Origin: Rhizobium glycinendophyticum
GTDB taxonomy: Bacteria > Pseudomonadota > Alphaproteobacteria > Rhizobiales > Rhizobiaceae
Direction: 5' to 3'
Assembly: GCF_006443685.1 (NCBI RefSeq)
Contig: NZ_VFYP01000002.1
Span: 186,001-250,000 of the forward strand
Length of the DNA stretch: 64,000 nt
Shown here: positions 52,334 to 60,585 of the stretch, in pieces
How the letters are laid out: each line of letters begins with the position of its first letter
Position numbering within the stretch: position 1 is the stretch's first letter
The notes under the pieces: model-generated
What the model saw: the letters and a program-made list of their open reading frames with translations, nothing else
Databases searched by the model: none
What the model was told of the DNA's origin: nothing
Position numbers and translations under genes: made by a program

Positions 52334-53557
52334 TTACTTGCCGAGATTGCGCTTGGCGAGCGTGCGCAGGCGCAGCGCATTCAGCTTGATGAAGCCGGCT
52401 GCATCCTTCTGGTCATAGGCGCCCTGGTCGTCTTCGAAGGTGACGAGCTGGTCGGAATAAAGCGATTTCGACGACTCGCGGCCAATGACCATGACATTGC
52501 CCTTGTAGAGCTTCAACGTCACTTCACCTTCGACATGTTCCTGGCTCTTGTCGATCAGCGCCTGCAGCATCTCGCGCTCAGGCGAGAACCAGAAGCCGTA
52601 ATAGATGAGCTCGGCGTAACGCGGCATGATCTCGTCCTTGAGGTGCGCTGCACCCCGGTCGAGCGTGATCGATTCAATGGCGCGGTGTGCCGAAAGGAGG
52701 ATGGTGCCGCCGGGGGTCTCGTAGACGCCACGCGACTTCATGCCGACGAAGCGATTTTCGACGAGGTCGAGACGACCGATGCCATTGTCGCGGCCGTAAT
52801 TATTGAGTTCTGCGAGCAGCGTGGCAGGGCTCATGCGAACCCCATTGATCGAGACGGCATCGCCCTTCTCGAAACCGACCTTGATGATGGTCGCCTTGTC
52901 CGGTGCGGCTTCCGGCGAGATCGTGCGCATATGCACGTATTCCGGTGCTTCCTGGGCAGGATCTTCGAGAACCTTGCCCTCGGAGGAGGAGTGCAGCAGG
53001 TTGGCGTCGACCGAGAACGGCGCCTCACCCTTCTTGTCCTTGGCGACGGGGATCTGGTTCTGCTCGGCAAAGGCAAGAAGATCGGTACGGCTCTTGAAGG
53101 CCCAGTCACGCCAGGGCGCGATGATCTTGATGTCGGGGTTCAGCGCATAGGCCGACAGCTCGAAGCGGACCTGATCATTGCCCTTGCCGGTAGCGCCATG
53201 GGCGATGGCATCAGCGCCCGTCTTCTTGGCAATATCGATCAGGTGCTTGGAAATCAGCGGACGCGCAATCGAGGTGCCGAGCAGGTAGACGCCTTCATAG
53301 ACGGCATTCGCGCGGAACATCGGGAAGACGAAGTCGCGCACGAATTCTTCGCGCACATCCTCGATGAAGATCTCCTTGATGCCGAGCATCTCGGCCTTCT
53401 TGCGCGCCGGCTCAAGCTCTTCGCCCTGGCCGAGATCGGCGGTGAAGGTGACGACCTCAGCACCGAGTTCGGTCTGCAGCCATTTCAGGATGATCGAGGT
53501 GTCGAGGCCGCCGGAATAGGCGAGGACGACTTTCTTCACGTCTTTGGGGAGTGCCAT
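52334..53557 (-). CDS. argG: Argininosuccinate synthase
   Basis: This 407-residue enzyme condenses citrulline and aspartate with ATP in arginine synthesis. The ATP-pyrophosphatase loop [17 protein letters not shown] lies at the N-terminus, and [14 protein letters not shown], the [13 protein letters not shown] segment and [17 protein letters not shown] are canonical. The ATG at 53557 gives the normal N-terminus [14 protein letters not shown]; the frame is open 11 codons further up but without family similarity. Confidence 0.97.
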   Translation of the reverse strand: MALPKDVKKVVLAYSGGLDTSIILKWLQTELGAEVVTFTADLGQGEELEPARKKAEMLGIKEIFIEDVREEFVRDFVFPMFRANAVYEGVYLLGTSIARPLISKHLIDIAKKTGADAIAHGATGKGNDQVRFELSAYALNPDIKIIAPWRDWAFKSRTDLLAFAEQNQIPVAKDKKGEAPFSVDANLLHSSSEGKVLEDPAQEAPEYVHMRTISPEAAPDKATIIKVGFEKGDAVSINGVRMSPATLLAELNNYGRDNGIGRLDLVENRFVGMKSRGVYETPGGTILLSAHRAIESITLDRGAAHLKDEIMPRYAELIYYGFWFSPEREMLQALIDKSQEHVEGEVTLKLYKGNVMVIGRESSKSLYSDQLVTFEDDQGAYDQKDAAGFIKLNALRLRTLAKRNLGK

Positions 53558-53725
53558 GTCGATGTTCCGTCTGGAAGGAGCGAGGCTCAAACCCCGCCTG
53601 GATCAAGAATGGCGGCACTTTTAGCGAGATTCCGCTGGTGTGCAAGGGCATCGACCGCCTGAGGTGGCGGCCAAGATCGGTTGGGTACGATAGCCGGGTA
53701 AGGCGGGGACCGATTTGCCGTCATG

Positions 53726-53754
53726 TTGACGAAGCCGAACACGGGTACCATATC
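53726..53754 (+). promoter_or_regulatory. Putative sigma70-like promoter for the SDR gene
   Basis: TTGACG (53726-53731), a 17-base spacer and CATATC (53749-53754) lie 42 bases before the ATG at 53796. The -35 match is good and the -10 modest. Confidence 0.4.
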
Positions 53755-53795
53755 GTCGTCACTGTCAAAGACGTTGACCTAGAAGGAGTTCGCCC

Positions 53796-54659
53796 ATGAC
53801 GATCCAGCATCCCGCGCTCGTGAAAGGTCATGTCGCCGTCATCACGGGTGCAGCATCCGGCATCGGTCTCGCCGCTGCAAAAGCCTTTGCCCGCATGGGT
53901 CCCTGCGTCGTGCTCGTCGATCTGGAGGGGGACCGGCTGGCAAGTGCAGCCGCCGAAGTGACGGCTCTTGCGACTGGCGGAGAAGCCGATGTGGTCGCGA
54001 TTGGGACGGACGTATCGAAACTCGACGAACTGGAAGCGCTCGAACGTGCCGTCATCCAGCGCTTCGGCCGCGTCCATGTCCTTATGAACAATGCCGGCAT
54101 CCAGCCGGGCAGCGCGCTCTTCGGCCCGCAATCCAATTGGGAAAACGTGTTGGGCGTGAACCTGATGGGTGTGATCAATGGGACGCGGACTTTCGGTCCG
54201 GGCATGAGTGCTCATAAGGACTCAGCGCTCATCATCAACACCGGATCCAAGCAGGGCATCACCACGCCCCCGGGCGATCCGGCCTACAACGTCTCCAAGG
54301 CCGGCGTGAAGGCCTTCACAGAGGCCCTGCAGCACGAGCTGCGCAACACGCCGGACTGCAATGTAACCGCGCACCTGCTCATCCCCGGCTTCGTCTTCAC
54401 CTCGCTCACCGCAAATGGTCGTACTGAGAAACCGGCAGGCGCATGGACGCCGGAAGAGACGGTGGCCTTTATGTTCGAGAGCCTGGAGCGCGGAGATTTC
54501 TACATTCTCTGCCCTGACAACGAAGTGCCGCGCGCGCTGGACGAAAAACGCATCGCCTGGGCCGCCGGCGACATTATTGAGAACCGGCCACCACTCTCGC
54601 GCTGGCATCCGGATTACTCCGACGCCTTCAGGACCTATCTCTCTCTTCCGCAAGGCTGA
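53796..54659 (+). CDS. SDR family NAD(P)-dependent oxidoreductase
   Basis: GAAGGAG lies eight bases before the ATG. The 287-residue protein has the cofactor motif ITGAASGIGLAAAKAF, LVDLEGDRLA after strand 2, NNAGIQPG, the catalytic serine region INTGSKQGITTP (here Ser with unusual GSKQG context) and YNVSKAG with the active-site Tyr and Lys. A C-terminal extension of about 35 residues rich in aromatic and Pro residues exceeds the usual 250. The substrate is unknown. Confidence 0.9.
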   Translation: MTIQHPALVKGHVAVITGAASGIGLAAAKAFARMGPCVVLVDLEGDRLASAAAEVTALATGGEADVVAIGTDVSKLDELEALERAVIQRFGRVHVLMNNAGIQPGSALFGPQSNWENVLGVNLMGVINGTRTFGPGMSAHKDSALIINTGSKQGITTPPGDPAYNVSKAGVKAFTEALQHELRNTPDCNVTAHLLIPGFVFTSLTANGRTEKPAGAWTPEETVAFMFESLERGDFYILCPDNEVPRALDEKRIAWAAGDIIENRPPLSRWHPDYSDAFRTYLSLPQG

Positions 54660-54732
54660 TTGGCAAGGCGAGCAAAGGCCGCTAAGGATGAAGCATCCGC
54701 AGATCGCGGGCGCTTCATCATGCGGTTTATCA

Positions 54733-55374
54733 ATGGATTTCGTTCCGAGCCTTCCCGTCTTTCTCGCCTTTAGTCTCGCTCTGCTCCTGCTGGCCATCAC
54801 GCCCGGCCCGGATATGACGCTCTGGATCAGCCGATCCCTGCGCGATGGTCGCGCTATAGGTCTAATGACACTTGCTGGCACGAGCTTTGGCATCTCGATC
54901 CACACCATGCTGGTGGCTTTCGGCATCTCGGCGCTCATCGTAGCCTCGCCGACAGCGTTCTTGCTGCTAAAGACGGGCGGTGCTGCCTATTTGCTGTGGC
55001 TCGCTTTGCAGGCAGTTCGTCATGGTTCGAATTTCGTCATCAAGGCGGAGGGCGAGGCAGTCGTCTCGAAGAAAGGCGCTTTCCTCAATGGGCTCTGGGT
55101 CAATCTCTTGAACCCCAAGGTCATCATCTTCTTCATGACCTTCCTGCCGCAATTCGTCACGGCAACCGACCCGCATGTCACGGGCAAGCTGATCTTCCTC
55201 GGCCTCTGGTCGATTATCCTCTCGCTGCCGATCGGGGTCGGTATCGTCTATGGGGCGGACTTCATGTCGAACTGGCTGCAGGCGAACCGCAAGGTTCTGC
55301 GCGGCATCGACTATACGTTCGCTGGGGTCTTCTCGATCTTCGCGGTCAAGATCCTCATGACCCAGGCGAAGTGA
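54733..55374 (+). CDS. LysE/RhtB family amino-acid exporter
   Basis: The ATG at 54733 gives 213 residues and about six membrane helices. The family N-terminal motif is AITPGPDMTLWISRSLRDGR, and NGLWVNLLNPKVIIFFMTFLPQF is the second hallmark. Relatives export homoserine, threonine, lysine or other amino acids. An in-frame open stretch upstream to 54415 overlaps the SDR gene and is not coding for this protein. It is convergent with rlmN (33-base gap). Confidence 0.92.
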   Translation: MDFVPSLPVFLAFSLALLLLAITPGPDMTLWISRSLRDGRAIGLMTLAGTSFGISIHTMLVAFGISALIVASPTAFLLLKTGGAAYLLWLALQAVRHGSNFVIKAEGEAVVSKKGAFLNGLWVNLLNPKVIIFFMTFLPQFVTATDPHVTGKLIFLGLWSIILSLPIGVGIVYGADFMSNWLQANRKVLRGIDYTFAGVFSIFAVKILMTQAK

Positions 55375-55407
55375 CGAAGGCGCCCGATTGGCTGGCTACC
55401 GCCGACC

Positions 55408-56646
55408 TCAATCGTCGTCTTCACCGTGATTGGCGATCATCATAGCCTCGAATGCCAGCCGTTCGGTCTTGCGCATGCGCTCGGATTCCGATTTCAGCTG
55501 ACCGCAGGCGGCGAGGATATCGCGGCCGCGCGGTGTGCGGATCGGCGAGGCATAGCCGGCCTGGTTGATGAAATCGGCGAACTTTTCGATCTGCGCCCAG
55601 TCGGAGCACTGGTAGTTGGTGCCCGGCCACGGGTTGAACGGGATCAGGTTGATCTTTGCCGGCACGCCCTTCAAGAGCTGGATCAGTCCCTTGGCATCTT
55701 CCAGGCTGTCGTTGACGTCCTTCAGCATCACATATTCGAAGGTGATGCGGCGGGCGTTCGACAGGCCCGGATAGTTGCGACAGGCTTCGATCAGCTCCTT
55801 CAGCGGATACTTCTTGTTGATCGGCACCAGCATGTCGCGCAACTCGTCGCGGACGGCATGTAGCGAGATCGCCAGCATGACGCCGATCTCTTCACCCGTC
55901 CGATAGATTTCCGGTACAACGCCCGAGGTCGAGAGCGTGACACGGCGCTTGGACAGCGACAGGCCATCGCCATCGGTCGCGATCAGCAGGGCCTTCTTCA
56001 CCTCTTCGAAATTGTAGAGCGGCTCGCCCATGCCCATCATGACGATGTTGGTGACCTTGCGATCGCTCGACGGCATCATGGTGCCGACAGGGGTCTCCCG
56101 GTCCGGGAAATCGCCCAGCCGATCGCGCGCGAGTAAGAGCTGCGACAGGATTTCTTCCGACGTCAGATTGCGCACCAGCTTCTGCGTGCCGGTGTGGCAG
56201 AAGGAACAGGTCAGCGTGCAGCCGACCTGGCTGGAAATGCACAGCGTGCCGCGCCCTTCTTCGGGAATGTAGACGCTCTCGACCTCGACCGGACGGCCGG
56301 CACCGCGCGGCGGGAAACGCAGCAGCCACTTGCGGGTGCCATCGTTCGAAACCTGCTCTTCCACGATCTCCGGACGGGCTATGGTGAAATGCGTCTTCAG
56401 CATTTCACGCATGTCCTTCGAGACATTGGCCATATGATCGAAGTCGGCGACGCCGCGCACATAGATCCAGTTCCAGATCTGCGCGACGCGCATCTTGATC
56501 TGCTTTTCCGGCACGCCCTTTTCCCGCAGAGCCGCCCCCAGAGCTTCTCGATCAAGGCCGATCAGGCTCGGCTTCTCGACGAATGCGGCAGGGCGAACGG
56601 GAGTGGCCGTCTGGCTCCGTTCGGGAAGCGTCACTGTGACAGTCAT
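55408..56646 (-). CDS. rlmN: Dual-specificity 23S rRNA/tRNA adenine-C2 methyltransferase
   Basis: This 412-residue radical-SAM enzyme methylates A2503 of 23S rRNA and A37 of some tRNAs. The cluster cysteines form CxxxCxxC at C143, C147 and C150 in [12 protein letters not shown]. The [12 protein letters not shown] motif, [14 protein letters not shown] and [12 protein letters not shown] are typical, and the C-terminal [11 protein letters not shown] holds the catalytic cysteine. The N-terminal extension of about 25 residues is usual in rhizobia. Confidence 0.96.
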   Translation of the reverse strand: MTVTVTLPERSQTATPVRPAAFVEKPSLIGLDREALGAALREKGVPEKQIKMRVAQIWNWIYVRGVADFDHMANVSKDMREMLKTHFTIARPEIVEEQVSNDGTRKWLLRFPPRGAGRPVEVESVYIPEEGRGTLCISSQVGCTLTCSFCHTGTQKLVRNLTSEEILSQLLLARDRLGDFPDRETPVGTMMPSSDRKVTNIVMMGMGEPLYNFEEVKKALLIATDGDGLSLSKRRVTLSTSGVVPEIYRTGEEIGVMLAISLHAVRDELRDMLVPINKKYPLKELIEACRNYPGLSNARRITFEYVMLKDVNDSLEDAKGLIQLLKGVPAKINLIPFNPWPGTNYQCSDWAQIEKFADFINQAGYASPIRTPRGRDILAACGQLKSESERMRKTERLAFEAMMIANHGEDDD

Positions 56647-56823
56647 CTTAGGACCTCAGGGCCATAGCGGCAAGCAGGCTTCGATCGAGCGCTTCCCGGC
56701 TGGCAGATATGAATTCATGGATCATGTGGGACAGGGGAAAGCCCGATGTCCTAATCTGCAGCGGCCAATAGCAGCTTTTTTGCTCTCCGTCACCCCAAGG
56801 CCGGAGACCGCGGTCGGGGAACA

Positions 56824-56858
56824 AATGACAAAGGGCCGACAGTCGCCTGCCAGCCCTT
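56824..56858 (-). terminator. Terminator of the IalB-like gene
   Basis: A 12-bp stem with two wobble pairs (arms 56831-56842 and 56847-56858, GCGA loop) is followed leftward by TTTGTCATTTG. It begins 22 bases after the stop of the IalB-like gene. Confidence 0.62.
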
Positions 56859-56879
56859 CGGAAGATCAGATCGACAAGG

Positions 56880-57383
56880 TTATTTGCAGCCTTGAATTTT
56901 CTGCAGGGCGGCAGAGATACCGGACAGCGAATAGGTGTAGCTGGTCGGTGTACCACGGGCAGAGGTGGCCTTGACCGTCATCGACGAACCGCCCTTCATG
57001 GCCGCGACCAAGGCCGGCTCTTCGGCAGCGTTTTCGACCCAGGCCGAGGTGTCCTTGACGAACATGACGAAGTTTTTGTTGTCGATCGTCACGTTGACCT
57101 TGGAATCGCCCTTCATCGGGTAGCCCATCATCGCCTGCGGTTCGTAGGAGATGTTCTGCCCGGGACGCTGCGAGATCACGAAGAAGATATCGCCGTGATT
57201 GACGCTGGCCGGTTCCTTGGTTGTCGGAACGGATAGCACGTAGCAAACGGTGCCGCCATTGGACTTGTAGGAATAGGCACCCCAAGCCTTAAACTGCTCG
57301 ATCCGCGTCGGCGATTGAGCAAAGGCGAGACCGCTGCTCGCCAGGATGATTGCCAGTGCGGCTACGCTACTTCTTACGAACAT
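56880..57383 (-). CDS. Invasion-associated locus B (IalB) family protein
   Basis: The ATG at 57383, with AGGA upstream, gives 167 residues. A signal peptide (SVAALAIILASSGLAFAQ) is followed by an IalB-like domain: FKAWGAYSYKSNGGTVCYVLS, GDIFFVISQRPGQN and the closing YSLSGISAALQKIQGCK, with two cysteines. In Bartonella IalB promotes erythrocyte invasion, but the family is common in free-living rhizobia, where its role is unknown. A 265-base gap precedes it; I see no confident promoter there. Confidence 0.88.
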   Translation of the reverse strand: MFVRSSVAALAIILASSGLAFAQSPTRIEQFKAWGAYSYKSNGGTVCYVLSVPTTKEPASVNHGDIFFVISQRPGQNISYEPQAMMGYPMKGDSKVNVTIDNKNFVMFVKDTSAWVENAAEEPALVAAMKGGSSMTVKATSARGTPTSYTYSLSGISAALQKIQGCK

Positions 57384-57648
57384 GTCTTCCTGCCGGTTGT
57401 TTCCATCCATCACCCAGCCGAACGGCCGGGCGCTCATCGTCAAAACCTGTGTTCAGTTTGACTTAATTTACCTTACCAAACCATGAACGAGACGCAGTTT
57501 CTTGTCGCAATCTGCATCGTCGCCATGATCAGCCGTCGCAAGATACGGCGAAACGCGGCTTTGCACCGCGTCGTCCTCGTTCGGATGTAGAGGCAAAGAA
57601 TCGGGCAAGAGTTGGGCTGACATTTGTTTTGCCAAGGCGGCGCCGGGA

Positions 57649-58029
57649 TCACGCTTGCGTAGCGTCATCGGCGAGCACGCGGTCTGCGGCTTCATAGTGC
57701 CGCTCCTTGATATGCCGGTTGATCAGAGTAAAGGCCGTGGTGAGTACCGCGATATCATCCGTGAAGCCGACCACGGCCAACACATCCGGGATGGCATCGA
57801 TGGGAAGCACGAAGTAGCCGAGTGCAGCCAGCAGGATACCCCTGACCCTCAAGGGCGTCTCACGATCCATCGCGCAATAATAGGCTGCAGCAAGATCCCT
57901 CGAAAACGGGATCTGGCGCGCTGCCTTCTTGAAAGTCGGCCAGAACCGGCGCCGAACTTTTGCCTCCTGCTTATCCTGGGTTTCTTCGTCACCCGGGAGC
58001 AGAATTTCACCGATCTTCACATCATCCAT
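57649..58029 (-). CDS. YkvA family protein (DUF1232)
   Basis: The ATG at 58029 with AAGGATC upstream gives 126 residues. The DUF1232 core is clear: TPLRVRGILLAALGYFVLPIDAIPDVLAVVGFTDD, seen here in pieces such as YFVLPIDAIPD, with a hydrophobic helix and the conserved D/P motif. Family members are small membrane-associated proteins without a firm function. The N-terminal region is charged. Confidence 0.9.
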   Translation of the reverse strand: MDDVKIGEILLPGDEETQDKQEAKVRRRFWPTFKKAARQIPFSRDLAAAYYCAMDRETPLRVRGILLAALGYFVLPIDAIPDVLAVVGFTDDIAVLTTAFTLINRHIKERHYEAADRVLADDATQA

Positions 58030-58108
58030 GAGCCAACGATCCTTTCGTGCGGACCCTATCAATCATATGTGATCCACGACCGGAGAATTCAATTGCTCGA
58101 GTTCACGC

Positions 58109-58411
58109 TCAAGCGGCGTCCCGGACCGCCCTGTCCATCAGAACGGCCAGTTGGAAATCCAGTTCCGTCAGTCCATCGGCGGAATGCGTGGTGAGCTTCA
58201 CATGCACCTTGCGGTACACATTGGACCATTCTGGATGGTGGTCGAGTTTCTCGGCGGCGAGCGCGCACTGGGTCATGAAGCCGAAAGCTTCGGAAAAATT
58301 CCTGAAAACAAAGTGCTTCTCGATAGAAGTTCCATCATCTGTGAGTGTCCATCCCTGCAACTCGGAAAGGCGGGTGGAGATCGCTGCCGCATCCAGCTTT
58401 TGACGGATCAT
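58109..58411 (-). CDS. phhB: Pterin-4a-carbinolamine dehydratase
   Basis: The ATG at 58411, preceded by GGAGGAG, gives 100 residues, the usual size. The active-site HHPEWSNVYRKVHVKL motif (histidine pair plus later His) and THSADGLTELDFQLA are canonical. It dehydrates the carbinolamine formed by aromatic amino acid hydroxylases, or acts as a molybdopterin-related accessory. No hydroxylase gene is in this window. Confidence 0.95.
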   Translation of the reverse strand: MIRQKLDAAAISTRLSELQGWTLTDDGTSIEKHFVFRNFSEAFGFMTQCALAAEKLDHHPEWSNVYRKVHVKLTTHSADGLTELDFQLAVLMDRAVRDAA

Positions 58412-58489
58412 GGGTCGCTCTCCTCCGACCTTGGTGCTCATGGACAAGGTTCAGCAGTCCCGCAGATTCTATCAGAAACCAGGGGCCGA

Positions 58490-59083
58490 CTACAGCAGGC
58501 TCTTTTCCGGCTGCAATCGCTTGACGCCATAGCTTGAGGCGCCAGCCATCTCTCTAAGTGGAAAGATTTCCTCCGTAAGGTAAGGGCCGCCACCGACCGA
58601 TTCTTTGGAGGATAGAAGCACAAACCGAGACACGTTGAAGGGCGACGTCTGGAAATCCCCTCGACCGCTCAGATAATGCACAACGTCATCAAGGCGTGAG
58701 GCCTTGAGCCGAGCCAGCGTCACATGCGGTGTGAACTTGCGGGGATCGGGCGCAAGCCCCAGCCGCTGGCAAATGCGCTCAATTTCACCCTGAAGAGCAT
58801 GAAGCTCCGGCACAGCCGAAACACCAGCCCAGATCGAATGCGGCTTCTTCGACCCGAAGGAGCCTATGCCATTGAGGGTAAGCGAAAACTCGGGACGGTC
58901 GATGCGATCAAGACGGTCAACGATTTCATCCGCTGTGCGACCATCGACGTCACCGATAAAGCGCAGAGTGATGTGATAGTTTTCGACATCGATCCAGCGG
59001 GCCCCTGGGAGGCCACCGCGCAGCAATGAGAGGCTCATGGCAGCGTTGCGCGGAATTTCGAGGGCAGTGAACAATCTCGGCAT
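58490..59083 (-). CDS. thpR: RNA 2',3'-cyclic phosphodiesterase
   Basis: The ATG at 59083 with GGGGAG upstream gives 197 residues. It is a 2H phosphoesterase with both catalytic motifs: HITLRF at His37 and HVTLAR at His120. Members open 2',3'-cyclic phosphates on RNA ends and can ligate tRNA halves in vitro. The N-terminus PRLFTALEIP is typical. Confidence 0.93.
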   Translation of the reverse strand: MPRLFTALEIPRNAAMSLSLLRGGLPGARWIDVENYHITLRFIGDVDGRTADEIVDRLDRIDRPEFSLTLNGIGSFGSKKPHSIWAGVSAVPELHALQGEIERICQRLGLAPDPRKFTPHVTLARLKASRLDDVVHYLSGRGDFQTSPFNVSRFVLLSSKESVGGGPYLTEEIFPLREMAGASSYGVKRLQPEKSLL

Positions 59084-59149
59084 GGAGCGCTCCCCGAATC
59101 TTTTGCAGGTGCTCACAGCGAATCACGCATTGGCATAAGGCGCAAGTGA

Positions 59150-59797
59150 TTAATTCCGCTTACCCTCGATGCTCGACACCCAAGATTGAGCGAGAGGCAG
59201 CATGCGTTCGGCCATGACAGCAAGGCCTTTCGTGTTCGGATGCATGCCGTCCTCAAGAAGAAGGCTTCGATCGGTAATCACACCATCGAGTACAAAAGGA
59301 TAAAGCGGCAGGTCGTATTTCTTGGCGAGATCGGGATAGATAGCATTGAACCGCTTACCGTAGTCGCCACCCATGTTCGGAGGCGTCAGCATTCCGACGA
59401 GAAGAACAGGGATGTTGCGCGCCTTGAGGCGGGCGATGATCTGGTCGAGATTGCGAGCTGTCTGCTCTGGCGGAATGCCGCGCAAGGCATCATTGGCGCC
59501 AAGTTCGAGGATGACCCCGTCGGTGCCATCAGGCACAGACCAGTCGACGCGCGACAGGCCGCCGGCCGTTGTGTCCCCGGAAACGCCGGCATTGGTGATG
59601 ACCACATCGTGACCCTTGGCGACAAGATTGCGCTGCAATTGCGCCGGCAGAGCGTCCTCCTGCGGCAGCTGGTAACCGGCCATGAGACTGTCGCCGAAGC
59701 CGACCAGCTTCAGAGGCTCCGCAAGCGACGCCGTCGCCCCCACGAGCGTTGCCGAGAGCATCACGGCGAAATGAAGCAGCGCAGCTTTAAATGTCAT
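59150..59797 (-). CDS. tesA: GDSL-type esterase/lysophospholipase (TesA-like)
   Basis: This 215-residue protein has a signal peptide (FAVMLSATLVGATASLAEP). SGNH blocks are GFGDSLMAGYQLP with the nucleophile serine, the VSGDTTAGGLSRVDW block, GANDALRG, and the catalytic Asp-His DGMHPNTKG. It is a periplasmic arylesterase/thioesterase/lysophospholipase. It is divergent from the YbbA/YbbP-type ABC genes, a conserved pairing also seen in E. coli (tesA-ybbA-ybbP). Confidence 0.93.
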   Translation of the reverse strand: MTFKAALLHFAVMLSATLVGATASLAEPLKLVGFGDSLMAGYQLPQEDALPAQLQRNLVAKGHDVVITNAGVSGDTTAGGLSRVDWSVPDGTDGVILELGANDALRGIPPEQTARNLDQIIARLKARNIPVLLVGMLTPPNMGGDYGKRFNAIYPDLAKKYDLPLYPFVLDGVITDRSLLLEDGMHPNTKGLAVMAERMLPLAQSWVSSIEGKRN

Positions 59798-59871
59798 GCC
59801 GACCTTCCTAGATTGCCCGAAGTGCCGATCACCGGCAAACCTTTGATCTCAACGATATAGGATGGCCGAGT

Positions 59872-60585
59872 GTGAGAAACACCATCATCGAATTGAAAAG
59901 CGCTGATCTCACCCTTGGCAGTGCCGCCGCCTCCGTTCACGTTTTGCGGAGCATCGATCTCGCAATCAGCGAAGGCGAGGCAGTGGGCATCGTAGGCCCC
60001 TCTGGGTCGGGCAAATCGACGCTGTTGATGGTGCTGGCCGGGCTTGAACGCTTGGACAGCGGCGAGATCATTGTCCGCAACACGCCCATGCATTCGCTGA
60101 GCGAAGACCGGCTGGCAGATTTCCGCGGCCGCAATATCGGTATCGTCTTCCAGTCCTTCCATCTGATCGCCAATATGACGGCGCTGGAAAATGTTGCGAT
60201 CCCGCTCGAACTCGCCAACGTCAAGAATGCCTTCGACATCGCCCGCAAGGAACTGCAAGCCGTCGGCCTTGGCGAGAGACTGAGCCACTATCCGGGACAA
60301 CTGTCGGGTGGGGAGCAGCAGCGTGTCGCCATTGCCCGCGCCCTTGCCCCCTCGCCCGCCGTTCTGATTGCCGACGAGCCGACAGGCAACCTCGACACCG
60401 AGACCGGACGCCAGATTGCGGATCTCCTGTTTGCCAAGCAGCAGGAGCGCGGGATGACTCTGGTGCTGGTCACCCATGATGCCTCGCTGGCTGCCCGCTG
60501 CTCGCGCCAGATCCGGGTTGCCTCGGGCCAGATTGCCGGCGACAGCCAGGCCGAGCAGATGCGTCTTGCCACGGTGTCCGCATGA
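59872..60585 (+). CDS. ABC transporter ATP-binding protein (YbbA-like)
   Basis: This 237-residue ATPase starts at GTG. Walker A GPSGSGKST is at 42-50, the signature LSGGEQQR at about 144-151 and Walker B VLIADEPTGNLD at about 164. It belongs to the LolD/MacB/YbbA group that powers FtsX-like permeases. Its stop overlaps the permease start as ATGA. Confidence 0.95.
   Translation: MRNTIIELKSADLTLGSAAASVHVLRSIDLAISEGEAVGIVGPSGSGKSTLLMVLAGLERLDSGEIIVRNTPMHSLSEDRLADFRGRNIGIVFQSFHLIANMTALENVAIPLELANVKNAFDIARKELQAVGLGERLSHYPGQLSGGEQQRVAIARALAPSPAVLIADEPTGNLDTETGRQIADLLFAKQQERGMTLVLVTHDASLAARCSRQIRVASGQIAGDSQAEQMRLATVSA

Noticed and set aside
57468..57695. A 75-codon minus-strand frame after the YkvA gene
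   Set aside because: It overlaps the end of the YkvA gene, has no clear ribosome binding site and no hydrophobic or domain pattern, so I do not call it a gene. The region holds the upstream area of the IalB-like gene.
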